Origin: Flexithrix dorotheae DSM 6795 | GTDB taxonomy: Bacteria > Bacteroidota > Bacteroidia > Cytophagales > Flammeovirgaceae | Reading direction: 5' to 3' | Length of the DNA: 64,000 nt | Assembly: GCF_000379765.1 (NCBI RefSeq) | Contig: NZ_KB903476.1 | Location: 204 to 64,203, forward strand | In this document: piece by piece, positions 45,313 to 54,548 of the stretch | How positions within the stretch are numbered: the stretch's first letter is position 1 | Layout: the number at the start of each line of letters is the position of its first letter | The notes under the pieces: generated by a model | Told to the model about the DNA's origin: nothing | Databases searched by the model: none | Seen by the model: the letters and a program-made list of their open reading frames with translations, nothing else | Program-made: the position numbers and the translations under genes

Positions 45313-45655
45313 TAATCTCCCAAATATTTCAAATTTCCTGATTATTACAGATTGCAAGGCATGATACCAAAAACATGTATTTTTCTGGCAGGGTCTTCTT
45401 TTTGGAGAAACACTGCACTAAAGTACCGTGTAAGATAGTGCTCAGGTTTGCGAAAATGCTGGCCATGCAGAGAATTACTCTATCAATTTTTAGGATCCGG
45501 CAAAATGTTACAATCAGCTAACTACATAATCCCTGCAGGGCTGGAATCTCCCATGGATTCCCTCCATTTCCTGCAACAAAAAAAGTGATAAAGGCAAGAT
45601 GTCCCTATCACTTCCATAAATAATTAATTTTTATCAATCTCAAACTTATTAAAAA
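45313..45655. other. aceB-aceA intergenic region with regulatory motif and hairpins
   Basis: No gene is seen. The 10-base motif GTTTGCGAAA (45446-45455) is shared with the aceB control region. Three short inverted repeats are visible: GCACTA/TAGTGC near 45416-45441, GGAATC/GATTCC near 45543-45561 and AAGTGATA/TATCACTT (45583-45590 with 45606-45613) just ahead of aceA. No clear TAnnTTTG promoter is found, so aceA may be read from the aceB promoter as well as its own. Confidence 0.5.
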
Positions 45656-46930
45656 ATGAACAAAGAAGAAAGAATTGATGCATTATTATCAGATTGGGAG
45701 CTGAACCCAAGGTGGAAAGGTATTTTCAGACCCTATACTGCTGAAGAAGTGGTGAAACTTCAGGGCAGTGTAATAATCGACCACTCACTGGCAAGGCAGG
45801 GTGCTGAAAAATTTTGGAAAATGCTGAATACTGAATCTTTTGTAGCAGGACTTGGTGCACTTACCGGTAACCAGGCAGTCCAGGAAATACAGGCTGGTTT
45901 AAAAGCCATTTACCTCAGTGGATGGCAAGTAGCTGCAGATGCCAATCTGGCCGGACAAATGTATCCTGACCAATCTTTATATCCAGCAGATTCTGTACCC
46001 AATGTAGTGAAGAAAATCAACAACGCGCTTATGCGGGCAGATCAAATCCAATCGGTAACCGGACAGGGAGATATTGACTGGATGGCTCCAATAATTGCTG
46101 ATGCAGAAGCAGGATTTGGAGGAAATCTAAATGCTTTTGAACTCATGAAAATGATGATAGAAGCTGGTGCCTCAGGTGTGCATTTTGAAGATCAGCTTTC
46201 TTCTGCTAAAAAATGTGGCCACCTTGGAGGAAAAGTTCTGGTTCCTACCAGTGAAGCCATTAATAAATTAATAGCCGCAAGGTTAGCCACTGATGTTTGT
46301 GGAACACCTACCATATTAATTGCCAGAACAGATGCGGAAGCTGCAGGTTTAATTACCAGCGATATTGACGAAAGAGATGCTAAATTCCTTACTGGAGAAC
46401 GGACTCATGAGGGATTTTATAAAGTAAAAAATGGATTGGAACAAGGTATTGACAGAGGTTTATCTTATGCCCCATATGCCGATTTGCTGTGGCTGGAAAC
46501 TTCCCATCCGGACTTGGGAGAGGCCAAAGAGTTTGCTCAGGCCATTCATGAAAAATTCCCGGGGAAATTATTAGCCTATAATTGTTCACCTTCCTTTAAC
46601 TGGGCTTCAAATCTGAAGGAATCTCAAATGGAAACTTTTAGGGAAAACCTGGCAGAACTAGGCTATAGATTCCAGTTTATTACCCTTGCAGGATTTCATG
46701 CACTTAATACAGCCATGTTCGAATTGTCTTCTGCTTATAAGGCAAGAGGAATGGCAGGATATTCAGCCCTGCAACAAAGGGAATTTGCCCTTCAGGAAAA
46801 AGGATTTAAGGCTGTGAAGCATCAGGCTTTTGTTGGAACCGGTTATTTTGATGAAGTACAGAAAGTGATAACTAACGGGAAGGCTTCCACTACAGCTTTA
46901 AAGGGAAGTACAGAAGCTGCTCAGTTCTAA
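45656..46930 (+). CDS. aceA: Isocitrate lyase
   Basis: A 424-residue isocitrate lyase, which splits isocitrate to succinate and glyoxylate. The catalytic motif [10 protein letters not shown] (usual KKCGHMGGK) is present around residues 184-193, with [16 protein letters not shown] before it and the family-typical [12 protein letters not shown] after. Length is normal for the bacterial enzyme. With aceB and the divergent RamB-like regulator it forms a complete glyoxylate-shunt locus for growth on acetate or fatty acids. Confidence 0.97.
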   Translation: MNKEERIDALLSDWELNPRWKGIFRPYTAEEVVKLQGSVIIDHSLARQGAEKFWKMLNTESFVAGLGALTGNQAVQEIQAGLKAIYLSGWQVAADANLAGQMYPDQSLYPADSVPNVVKKINNALMRADQIQSVTGQGDIDWMAPIIADAEAGFGGNLNAFELMKMMIEAGASGVHFEDQLSSAKKCGHLGGKVLVPTSEAINKLIAARLATDVCGTPTILIARTDAEAAGLITSDIDERDAKFLTGERTHEGFYKVKNGLEQGIDRGLSYAPYADLLWLETSHPDLGEAKEFAQAIHEKFPGKLLAYNCSPSFNWASNLKESQMETFRENLAELGYRFQFITLAGFHALNTAMFELSSAYKARGMAGYSALQQREFALQEKGFKAVKHQAFVGTGYFDEVQKVITNGKASTTALKGSTEAAQF

Positions 46931-46955
46931 AAACTGATTAATTAAACCAAATCTC

Positions 46956-46993
46956 AAACGCTTTTGGAATTTGTTTCTAAGAGCGTTTTTTCA
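46956..46993 (+). terminator. Terminator of aceA
   Basis: A long stem, AAACGCTTTTGGAA with TTTCTAAGAGCGTTT (some G-T pairs), followed by a T run. It begins 26 bases after the aceA stop codon. Confidence 0.75.
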
Positions 46994-47127
46994 TTTCCAA
47001 AAATATTAAAAAATTCCCCATCACTCCTCTTTTGCCCTCTCCTGCTACTTTTCGGTAGCCTAAGTAAATGAAGCCCTACATATTTGGACCAAACAATAAC
47101 GCAAACTAATAACTAAATTTTAGAGCC

Positions 47128-47751
47128 ATGAAAAAGTTAATGATAATAATAGCAGCAGTTGGCGCTCTTATGATACAAAGTTGTACTACTTCTATGAAAG
47201 TAGTTAGTGATGTTGATCCGGTTGCTAACTTCGGATCTTATAAAACATTCAGCATAGAATATGTAGATTCAAATGCTCCCAGGGACCTTTCAATAAATGA
47301 AATTAATCAAAGAAGGCTGGAAAAGGCGATTATAGCTGAAATGGAGAAAAGGGGTTATGTACTGACAGAAGAAGCTGATTTGAAAGTTTCTTACCAGGTG
47401 AATATAAAGGAAAATAAAGAATACAGAACAAACCATTATAACAATTACGGGCCATATTACGGAGGTTATTACGGCTATTATGGGTATGGTTATGGTCCAT
47501 GGATGTATGGTGGTGGCGGTGGATTTTCTACCACCAATGAATATTCTGTCTACAATGGAAAATTGACCGTCAAGATTGAAGATAGCAGTGAAGACAAGCT
47601 GGTGTGGTTAGGCTCCGGAAAAAGGGAAATTACGGAAAGTAATAGAAGAGTAGAGGATAGAATTAAGAAAGATGTGGCCGATATATTTAAACAATATCCA
47701 TATGCAGCCGGAGTAGATGGTCAAATAAAAATTAAGGATTTGCAATCGTAA
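47128..47751 (+). CDS. DUF4136 lipoprotein
   Basis: A 207-residue lipoprotein: signal MKKLMIIIAAVGALMIQSC, with the lipid-bearing Cys at residue 19. The rest fits the DUF4136 family: ANFGSYKTFSIEYVD early, ADLKVSYQVNIKEN in the middle, a Gly/Tyr-rich loop (residues about 110-137), then GKLTVKIEDSSEDKLVWLGSG. The family is common in Bacteroidota envelopes; its function is unknown. It is a single gene with a terminator after it. Confidence 0.85.
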   Translation: MKKLMIIIAAVGALMIQSCTTSMKVVSDVDPVANFGSYKTFSIEYVDSNAPRDLSINEINQRRLEKAIIAEMEKRGYVLTEEADLKVSYQVNIKENKEYRTNHYNNYGPYYGGYYGYYGYGYGPWMYGGGGGFSTTNEYSVYNGKLTVKIEDSSEDKLVWLGSGKREITESNRRVEDRIKKDVADIFKQYPYAAGVDGQIKIKDLQS

Positions 47752-47778
47752 GCATATCACAGTTAATCAACAATCAAA

Positions 47779-47804
47779 AAGGCCATCCCGTTTGGGATGG
47801 CCTT
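47779..47804. terminator. Bidirectional terminator
   Basis: Stem AAGGCCATCCC/GGGATGGCCTT with a 4-base loop. A run of five T follows on the minus strand and AATTTTA on the plus strand. It separates the convergent genes on either side. Confidence 0.75.
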
Positions 47805-47808
47805 AATT

Positions 47809-48222
47809 TTATATTTCAATTTCATGATCGAGCCAGAATTCGGCTTCATCAATAGTTGAAAAACTATTGATTTCTTTATCATTTTTTTTTAGCCTGCTTA
47901 CATTTAATTCTACCATTATCTCCGCCACATCCTCTTCAGGCAGGATCACCGCGGTTTTTCCTACTCCAGCCTGCTGAATCATGGCCGTTACAGGAAAGAT
48001 AATTTTCCGCTGTACTTCCTGGCTCATGGGCAGCAGTTTGCTATTATCCAGCAAAACTGAAAAATTTGCCCCCATATAAGACAAACTATCTTTAATCTCA
48101 ATCACATAAATTCTTAAGGCATCGGCAGATTTCCACATACCTTCATTTAACAGATACAGGCGATTTAATTCCTTATCCACATTTATTTCAAAGAATTCCG
48201 TTTTTGCAATTAAGATTTTCAT
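47809..48222 (-). CDS. SpoIIAA/STAS-like small protein
   Basis: A 137-residue soluble protein with the beta-alpha alternation of SpoIIAA/STAS-like domains: LNRLYLLNEGMWKSADALRI, FSVLLDNSKLLPMS and ILPEEDVAEIMVELNVSRL, ending in a helix typical of the family (STIDEAEFWLDHEIEI). STAS-like single-domain proteins of this sort are common in Cytophagales, with no settled function. It lies 30 bases after an acidic protein gene on the same strand. Another protein of the same kind is encoded at 57522. Confidence 0.6.
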   Translation of the reverse strand: MKILIAKTEFFEINVDKELNRLYLLNEGMWKSADALRIYVIEIKDSLSYMGANFSVLLDNSKLLPMSQEVQRKIIFPVTAMIQQAGVGKTAVILPEEDVAEIMVELNVSRLKKNDKEINSFSTIDEAEFWLDHEIEI

Positions 48223-48252
48223 ACAAAATCAAAGAAAACCAAAAAAATGGTT

Positions 48253-48759
48253 TTAGGAAATACTAAAAGCATAAAATGTTTTATCAAGTGTTAATGAACC
48301 ATCTTTAAAGGCTTTTACAAACTTTTCAATTTCGGATTCATTAACTTCAGGAATATTCAGGCAAATATCCATGGCTACACCATATTCGCAGTCATCGTCA
48401 TAATCTATGAACTCCTGAACCTTATAATCATCATCTTCGGCTAGTTTATCCGCTATGTCTTCCATTAAATCGATATGCTCTCCTTCAATTGCATCGAAAT
48501 TAGCCTCCTTAAATTTCGGATTTTCCTCTTTTACCATTTCTATGGCATCATCAATTACTTCTGAGAAAAACTCCATTTCAAGTGTATATAAAAATGCATC
48601 AAAGATCACTTCCTTACCTTCATATTCTCCTACGAAAAGAAAGTTTGCGCCATCCTCCTGTAATGCATCTTTCCCCTCTCTCAAAATGAAGGGTTTATTT
48701 TTTTTCGCGCATTTATCTTTTAATGCCTGAATCTCTTTTGGATCTAATCCTTTATTCAT
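48253..48759 (-). CDS. Acidic conserved-looking protein, unknown function
   Basis: A 168-residue, strongly acidic soluble protein with no signal peptide or membrane segment. I do not recognise a family. Visible segments are NFLFVGEYEGKEVIFDAFLY (strands) and a helix-rich acidic centre (DLMEDIADKLAEDDDYKVQE). It ends 30 bases before the STAS-like gene and probably shares its transcript. Confidence 0.65.
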   Translation of the reverse strand: MNKGLDPKEIQALKDKCAKKNKPFILREGKDALQEDGANFLFVGEYEGKEVIFDAFLYTLEMEFFSEVIDDAIEMVKEENPKFKEANFDAIEGEHIDLMEDIADKLAEDDDYKVQEFIDYDDDCEYGVAMDICLNIPEVNESEIEKFVKAFKDGSLTLDKTFYAFSIS

Positions 48760-48892
48760 AATTTAACCTATTTAATTTTTTTACTTTTCTCTCTAAAAAT
48801 CCAATCACAAGCTACTGATTAGTAACATTTTAAAGATAGGATAAGCATAAGCCTTCCGTTCTTTTCAGATTGTAATACAAAAGTAAAATAAA

Positions 48893-48923
48893 AAAGCATG
48901 CTGAGTATTACAGCATGCTTTAT
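48893..48923. terminator. Bidirectional terminator
   Basis: Stem AAAGCATGCTG/CAGCATGCTTT with a 7-base loop; T-rich on the plus side and a T run on the minus side. It lies 40 bases past the stop codon of the TerB-like gene, whose transcription it would end. Confidence 0.7.
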
Positions 48924-48963
48924 TTTATCAGGGCTAACCCGAAAAATTAAATTTGCAAAAGAA

Positions 48964-49674
48964 TCAGGCAGCGTGATTAATTGGGGTTGACACTACTTTT
49001 GCTAAAAATTTCCCAAATTTACTTTTCTTCTTCTTTTTCTTATTTTTTCTGTTTTTACGCTTTCCACTAAAAAGTCCCAACTCCTTGGCCACCCCAAGAA
49101 TTGCTCCGGCTTTTGTACCTTCAAGTTGCTTTTCTACTACACCCAAGGCCACATTTGTAAGCACCTGACCAACAGTATTCCCTGCCTCAAAAGCAGCTAT
49201 CGGAATACCGTGTTTTTGGAAAACTGACTCCAGACCAACCTCCTTTAAAAACTGGCCATCTAGCGCACCTTTATTTTTGAAAGTTTGTAGAGCATTTACA
49301 TACTGTCCTAAAGTTGCATATTGTTCATTGGAAATATTTAACCTCAATTTCAATTGGGCAACCTGGGCAATTTCCTCTTCCTCCAATTCTCCATCGGCAT
49401 TCACCAAAAGTAAAATATCAGTCATTAATGAAAACCGGAGATCGCTACTGGTCAGGTTATCCAGGTGACTTACCAAATCCACATTGTCAGGAGCATAGAC
49501 TGCAGCCATTACCACTCCTGTTTCCTTTCCATCCAGCTCAGAGTTTTCACACATGGTCTGAATTAATTTAACTTCACCTTCTTCCACCTCTCCATCGGCC
49601 ATAGCCAGCGTAGAAAGTGCCACCAGGTAGGAAACCCTTTCCTGTTTCCCAAAGTTCAAGAGGATATTATTCAT
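48964..49674 (-). CDS. TerB-like protein
   Basis: A 236-residue protein starting at ATG 49674 (MNNILLNFGKQERVSYLVAL); the frame extends to 49743 but the extra residues are unlike the family. The helical TerB-type core has two acidic loops, ALSTLAMADGEVEEGEVKLI and LLLVNADGELEEEEIAQ, that look like divalent-metal sites. A basic tail follows (KRKNRKNKKKKKKSKFGKF), perhaps for membrane or nucleic acid contact. TerB-like proteins sense stress or metals; the exact role here is not known. Confidence 0.75.
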   Translation of the reverse strand: MNNILLNFGKQERVSYLVALSTLAMADGEVEEGEVKLIQTMCENSELDGKETGVVMAAVYAPDNVDLVSHLDNLTSSDLRFSLMTDILLLVNADGELEEEEIAQVAQLKLRLNISNEQYATLGQYVNALQTFKNKGALDGQFLKEVGLESVFQKHGIPIAAFEAGNTVGQVLTNVALGVVEKQLEGTKAGAILGVAKELGLFSGKRKNRKNKKKKKKSKFGKFLAKVVSTPINHAA

Positions 49675-49822
49675 ATTATTTATGTTTAGGTTTAAAAATC
49701 CTCCTTGTAAACGGGGAACCACTAAATTCAGTACCTTGAGCATCAGTCAATTATAGAAAGCCGTATTCTTTTTTGGGAAAATCTCTTAAATTGTATACCA
49801 TTAATTAAAGCTATAAAAACCA

Positions 49823-50356
49823 ATGTGGAACAGAGACCTTTATCAGAAAACTATAAAATATGCAGGGGAGGCTCATTCAGGGCAATTAGTTCCGGGAAGC
49901 AGGAATTCTTATGTAGTCCACCTTTCCAATGTATGTATGGAAGTACTATTTGCCCTATCCTATGCAAAAGACCTTGATATAAATCTGGGGATGCAATGTG
50001 CCTTATTGCATGATACCATTGAAGATACACAGGTAACATGGGAAGACCTGAATAAAATTTTTGGAGAAAGTGTGGCCAATGGAGTATTGGCACTAACCAA
50101 GGACAAGGCATTACCAAAGGCGGAGCAAATGGCTGATAGTATTTCCAGAATTTTAGAGGAAAGTCCGGAAATCAGGCTGGTAAAAATGGCAGACAGAATT
50201 ACCAACCTGCAAAAACCTCCATCCCATTGGAATAAGGATAAAATTAAAAAATATCATAAAGAAGCAGAATTTATCTATCAAAAACTCAGTGGGATAAATT
50301 CATCCATAGATACACGATTTTTAGACAAACTGAAGACTTACAAGCAATATTTCTGA
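49823..50356 (+). CDS. HD-domain protein, small alarmone hydrolase-like
   Basis: A 177-residue HD-domain protein with the RelA/SpoT hydrolase pattern: HLSNVCMEV (first His), CALLHDTIEDTQVTWEDL (HD pair and ED) and KMADRITNL. This is the layout of MESH1/SAH enzymes, which split (p)ppGpp, without a synthetase domain. Length is normal for that group. No synthetase gene is next to it. Activity on alarmones is inferred from motif likeness. Confidence 0.8.
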   Translation: MWNRDLYQKTIKYAGEAHSGQLVPGSRNSYVVHLSNVCMEVLFALSYAKDLDINLGMQCALLHDTIEDTQVTWEDLNKIFGESVANGVLALTKDKALPKAEQMADSISRILEESPEIRLVKMADRITNLQKPPSHWNKDKIKKYHKEAEFIYQKLSGINSSIDTRFLDKLKTYKQYF

Positions 50357-50391
50357 ATATTTTTCCCCAAAAATCAACCACTTTTTTCAGA

Positions 50392-50408
50392 CCGTAAATC
50401 CTTTACGG
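50392..50408. other. Short hairpin after the HD gene
   Basis: CCGTAAA/TTTACGG with a 3-base loop, 36 bases after the stop codon. No T run follows, so it is at best a weak terminator. Confidence 0.35.
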
Positions 50409-50595
50409 CCTACTCTCCTACTTTTGATAACATAAAGGACAACAATAAAGATTTAGGCTTTCAACCAGCTAATATTACTAACAGAAAGTCTGTCCTCATA
50501 AAATAAGTGAGGCATTTCAATAATATAACAGACTGAATATCAAACTCATCTTACTTATTTTAATGCCTGTGGCACTACTTCTTACAATCAGACTA

Positions 50596-50973
50596 ATGAA
50601 CAAACTTTTACTATCCATTTGTCAGGACCATACATTTTTGGTCCTGACACTTACTGTAAATGCGCATGATGCTCCGGCTCCTTTTTGGGAATTACTTTTA
50701 GTTTCCCTTATTGCTTTTTATATTTTTACCATTATCAAAAAGGGAGAACCAAAACCTCCAAAGAAAGCAGATCACTTACTGGATCAATTAACACAAGAAA
50801 TTGAAGTTGAACAGGTCAACGCCTTTTCCAAAGCGGGCGGGAAATTAATCAGGAATGAGAAAAACGAAACTGAAGCTTATGTTTCTGTAGTAAGATTTGA
50901 AGACTGGCTAACCAAAACTCCAAAAAAAAAGAGCCTTTGGAAAAGGCTCTTTTCACTATTTAAAATATGGTAA
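50596..50973 (+). CDS. Small membrane protein, unknown function
   Basis: About 125 residues from ATG 50596; a longer frame begins at 50563. One membrane helix (FWELLLVSLIAFYIFTIIKK) is near residues 30-50, followed by a basic stretch and a short soluble tail that ends KKKSLWKRLFSLFKIW. I do not recognise it. The last codons also form a perfect terminator hairpin, so the end of the gene serves two roles. The next gene is convergent and begins (at its stop) 5 bases away. Confidence 0.55.
   Translation: MNKLLLSICQDHTFLVLTLTVNAHDAPAPFWELLLVSLIAFYIFTIIKKGEPKPPKKADHLLDQLTQEIEVEQVNAFSKAGGKLIRNEKNETEAYVSVVRFEDWLTKTPKKKSLWKRLFSLFKIW
50927..50953. terminator. Terminator inside the 3' end of the small membrane protein gene
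   Basis: GAGCCTTT/AAAGGCTC (50931-50938 with 50942-50949), flanked by AAAA and TTTT, is a good intrinsic terminator on either strand. It lies 20 bases before the stop codon of the plus-strand gene and would also end the convergent esterase transcript. Confidence 0.65.
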
Positions 50974-50977
50974 TTCG

Positions 50978-51754
50978 TTATTTCTTCTTTTTAAATAACC
51001 ATGGGAAAAGTTTTTCTTCATTATAAGCCAAATCCCAGCTATTGTGTCCAACTTCGGGATATAGGGTATATTTGGGCTTAGCACCAACGGAAGTCAGGGC
51101 ATTTACCATCACTTTCGATAAATCGGAAGGAACAGCATCGTCATCTTCCCCGTGGAATATCCAAAGGGGAACATCTTTAAACCGATCTACCATTCGCACA
51201 TCTCCTGCACCACAAACTACCACAGCAGCTGCAAACATATCAGGTCTCCTGGTAAGTAAATCAAAAGTACCATATCCACCCATGGAAAGGCCTGTGAGGT
51301 AAAGTCTTCTTTCATCTATTTTGAAATCGTGCTGCACCTGGGCAATGGTTTCCATTAAGATTTTCATTGGCTCGGTGGGCTCCTCCGAGAAAGTGAAGGC
51401 AATGTCATCAGGATCCGCAGTTTTTGCCCATTTCATATCTTTAGGGCATTGTGGCACCAATACAAATGCGGGATATTTATCCCGGTTGGATGTTTCCAAA
51501 AAAGGCTCCAGGCCATTTTGTAACTGTGCCTCATTATCATCTCCCCTTTCTCCTGACCCATGTAAAAAAACCACTAAGGGATATGATTTTTCAGGATTAT
51601 AATCCAATGGCTTTAAAAGTCTGTAAGGCATTTTCCCTCCGCTTTCCCCATTAAATTCAAATTTTTCAAACAGTGAAAAATCCTGGGCATTAAGCCCAAA
51701 TGAAAGTAAAAACACGAACAGGAAACTACCGGTTAAATTTATCTTCGTTTTCAT
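50978..51754 (-). CDS. Exported phospholipase/carboxylesterase-like alpha/beta hydrolase
   Basis: A 258-residue protein with a signal peptide (GSFLFVFLLSFGLNAQ). The hydrolase core has YPLVVFLHGSGERGDD (oxyanion hole), the nucleophile elbow GLSMGGYGTFDLL, an Asp after IFHGEDDDAVP and the final His in EVGHNSWD. This is the dienelactone hydrolase/esterase group that often processes polysaccharide or peptide esters in Bacteroidota. The substrate is unknown. Confidence 0.85.
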   Translation of the reverse strand: MKTKINLTGSFLFVFLLSFGLNAQDFSLFEKFEFNGESGGKMPYRLLKPLDYNPEKSYPLVVFLHGSGERGDDNEAQLQNGLEPFLETSNRDKYPAFVLVPQCPKDMKWAKTADPDDIAFTFSEEPTEPMKILMETIAQVQHDFKIDERRLYLTGLSMGGYGTFDLLTRRPDMFAAAVVVCGAGDVRMVDRFKDVPLWIFHGEDDDAVPSDLSKVMVNALTSVGAKPKYTLYPEVGHNSWDLAYNEEKLFPWLFKKKK

Positions 51755-51896
51755 AAAATAAAGAGGTTAGTATGGTTTAGTAACCAGTTTCAATTAAGTA
51801 AAATATTTCCACAATTCAACCCTTGCAGAATGGATAAAAAACTCTATCACCGATTATCATTTTTAAGGGCTAGTGATAGTCGGTCATGAATTAAAA

Positions 51897-51937
51897 AAGG
51901 TATAATCAATTCCTAAATAAGGATTGATTTATACCTT
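51897..51937 (-). terminator. Terminator of the sugar isomerase-like gene
   Basis: On the minus strand, AAGGTATAAATCAAT pairs with ATTGATTATACCTT around a short loop (one bulge), followed by a run of T. It lies 83 bases past the stop codon. Confidence 0.7.
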
Positions 51938-52019
51938 CTTTAACACAAAACAGAAGTAAATGATTTACTTTTATGGATTTCAAAAAACTAAGTGCAAATT
52001 CTAACTTGTTGCCCTGGTA

Positions 52020-53054
52020 TTAGGACAATTGAGCCCCGGCTTTTGTCAATAGTTTTTTAGTCGCGAGAATTCCCTCATCTTCAGAAAGTGTACGACCTTC
52101 ATATTCCACACCTATATATCCTTTGTATCCGGCATCCTTTACAAGCTGTAACATTTGTAAAAAGTCGGTGTGGGTTTCGTTCCCTTCTGCATCAAAATCA
52201 TGAGATTTTGCGCTTACTCCTTTGGCATATGGCATAAGTTCTTTCACTCCTTTATACCTGTCATAATCTTCAAGACAAACTGTATTTGCCCATCCTTCCG
52301 GAGTATTACTTTCTGGCTTGCTTCTTTCAATACAAAAATTTCCAAAATCTGGCAAAGTACCACAATTGTCTAGTCCCACATTTTTTATTACCCCAGACAA
52401 CCACTCCCCATTTGAAGAATAACCTCCATGATTTTCCACGATCACGCCAATTCCATAATCCTTGGCAAATGTGGAAAGTTTACCTAATCCATCCACCGCA
52501 GCGCTGGCAACTTCTTCTGCAGTACCCTGCCCCGCAGCATTTACCCGAATGCTATGGCAACCTAAAAACTGAGCGGCCTCCACCCATTTATAGTGGTTTT
52601 CCACCGCCTTTACTCTTTCTGCCTCATCTGTAGAACCAAGATTTCCCTCACCATCTACCATGATCAGCACACTTTTCACACCATTATCCGCTGCGCGCTT
52701 CTTCATTTCCCCCAAATAGGCTTTATCTTTTCCTTTATCTTTGAAAAACTGATTTACATATTCCACCGCACTTATTCCAAAATCATTTTTGGCTTTGGCA
52801 GCAAAATCAAGATTATCCAGTTCACCGGCAAAAAATGCTTTGTGCAAAGACCACTGAGCCAGAGATATTTCGAAAAATAAGCCTGGAGCAGCTTCCTTTA
52901 CCACCGTCTCTTCTTTGGCAACTTCCTCTCCACCCTCTTCACCTTGTGTTGACTTACCACAAGAATTTAATAAAATGGCACCTTGGGAAAAAAGTGCTAT
53001 TCCTGCTGAATATTGCCCGACATTCTTGATAAATGTACGTCTGTTTTTCTTCAT
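52020..53054 (-). CDS. Exported sugar phosphate isomerase/epimerase-like TIM-barrel protein
   Basis: A 344-residue protein. The N-terminus has a twin-arginine-like start ([17 protein letters not shown]) and a possible lipobox (LLNSC), then a low-complexity acidic linker. From residue about 58 it is a xylose isomerase-like TIM barrel: [50 protein letters not shown] and the metal-site end [14 protein letters not shown]. Such Tat-exported proteins are common in Bacteroidota sugar metabolism. The substrate is unknown. Confidence 0.85.
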   Translation of the reverse strand: MKKNRRTFIKNVGQYSAGIALFSQGAILLNSCGKSTQGEEGGEEVAKEETVVKEAAPGLFFEISLAQWSLHKAFFAGELDNLDFAAKAKNDFGISAVEYVNQFFKDKGKDKAYLGEMKKRAADNGVKSVLIMVDGEGNLGSTDEAERVKAVENHYKWVEAAQFLGCHSIRVNAAGQGTAEEVASAAVDGLGKLSTFAKDYGIGVIVENHGGYSSNGEWLSGVIKNVGLDNCGTLPDFGNFCIERSKPESNTPEGWANTVCLEDYDRYKGVKELMPYAKGVSAKSHDFDAEGNETHTDFLQMLQLVKDAGYKGYIGVEYEGRTLSEDEGILATKKLLTKAGAQLS

Positions 53055-53165
53055 TTTCTGATAATTTAGATTTAATTTAAGTCAGAAAGGTAGCAAAAAT
53101 TTCCCTTAATTGACAACCTTTGTATTTTCAAAAATTCTTGATAATAACTCAAAAAATAAAATCCA

Positions 53166-54197
53166 TTGGAGGAAATTGAAAAATACATGCAGAGAGCTAT
53201 TTCCTTAGCGGAATTAGGCAGGGGAAATGTAAGTCCAAACCCAATGGTTGGCTGTGTAATTGTTCATCAGGGCGAAATTATTGGGGAAGGATTTCATAGG
53301 CAGTATGGAGAAGCCCATGCGGAAGTAAATGCTATAAATAACGTAAAAAAAACAGATCTGCTTAAAGAGGCTACTTTATTCGTAAGCCTGGAACCCTGCA
53401 GCCATTATGGTAAAACACCTCCATGTGCCGACCTGATTGTGTCTCATAAAATTCCGAGAGTGTTTATCTGCAATACCGACCCTAACCCATTAGTTGCGGG
53501 AAGGGGTATTAAAAAATTAAAGGATGCAGGAATTGAGGTGGTAACCGGGATTTTGGAAGAGATGGGTAAAATGTTAAATAAAGGTTTTTTCACTTCAATC
53601 CTGAAACACAGGCCTTATATCATCCTGAAATGGGCGGAAACCGGAGATGGATTTGTAGCAAGGGAAAATTTCGATTCAAAATGGATCAGTAACACTTATT
53701 CAAGAAAACTGGTGCATAAGTGGCGGGCAGAAGAAGATGCTATACTTGTGGGTACAAATACAGCCAAATATGACAATCCCCGTCTCAATGTGCGGGATTG
53801 GACTGGCAAAAACCCGGTAAGAATAGTAATTGATAAATCATTAAAGCTTGATAAAGGACTGAACCTGTTTAATCAGCAACAGCAAACCTTTTGTTATAAC
53901 CTGATGAAAAGTGAGGTTTCGGAAAACCTGGAGTTTGTTCAATTAGATAAAAATAACTTTATTCAAAACCTGGTTTCCGATTTAAATGCTAAAAATTTGC
54001 AATCGGTAATTATTGAAGGGGGTAGCCAGACCTTAAATGCTTTTATCGAAAGTAACTTATGGGATGAGGCAAGAGTATTTAAAAGTAAAACTCAATTTGG
54101 AAAGGGAATTCCCGCCCCTCGGCTACAGGGATATTTGGAAAAAACGGAAAATTGCAGAGAGGACCTTTTATTTTATTATAAAAACCCTTCTTCTTAA
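53166..54197 (+). CDS. ribD: Riboflavin biosynthesis bifunctional deaminase/reductase
   Basis: A 343-residue RibD: deaminase and reductase of the second and third riboflavin steps. The zinc deaminase site is HAEVNAI with PCSHYGKTPPCADL (residues about 50-90). The reductase domain starts near 145 with RPYIILKWAETGDGF. The only in-frame starts upstream of the family core are TTG 53166 and ATG 53187; a stop lies at 53157. I choose the TTG because family members usually have six or seven residues before the MQRAI motif. The gene stands apart from other rib genes here. Confidence 0.9.
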   Translation: MEEIEKYMQRAISLAELGRGNVSPNPMVGCVIVHQGEIIGEGFHRQYGEAHAEVNAINNVKKTDLLKEATLFVSLEPCSHYGKTPPCADLIVSHKIPRVFICNTDPNPLVAGRGIKKLKDAGIEVVTGILEEMGKMLNKGFFTSILKHRPYIILKWAETGDGFVARENFDSKWISNTYSRKLVHKWRAEEDAILVGTNTAKYDNPRLNVRDWTGKNPVRIVIDKSLKLDKGLNLFNQQQQTFCYNLMKSEVSENLEFVQLDKNNFIQNLVSDLNAKNLQSVIIEGGSQTLNAFIESNLWDEARVFKSKTQFGKGIPAPRLQGYLEKTENCREDLLFYYKNPSS

Positions 54198-54548
54198 TTC
54201 GACAAGACGGAGCGCTGCCTGTTTTCTAACTCATTGTTTATCAGGCTAAAATTTGGAGTTTTTAAATTTTATTCTTTTTGAAATAAGAAAATATCAATTT
54301 CTCCTAAAAAAATAGTTTCTAAGAATTTTAAAAAACCCATTTTTTTCCTTCAAAACTTTATAAATTTGAACCCTTTTTCAAGTTCATTTTCCGTCAAAGG
54401 TCAGTATTCTGAAACAAGTAAATTATATACCAATATTTTTGAATAAATGGTCTATAGCGCCCTAAAAATGCTATTCCATTGATTTCCAAATTCAGTAATA
54501 TAGCATTAATACAAAAGGTTTTTTTAGATTCTACAATAATAAGCAAAC
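54198..54548. other. 351-base intergenic region
   Basis: No supportable gene. TAAATTTG at 54361-54368 fits a -7 box but has no good -33 box in place. A minus-strand frame (54394-54621) overlaps the start of dcd and shows no motif. The stretch is very rich in A and T. Confidence 0.4.
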
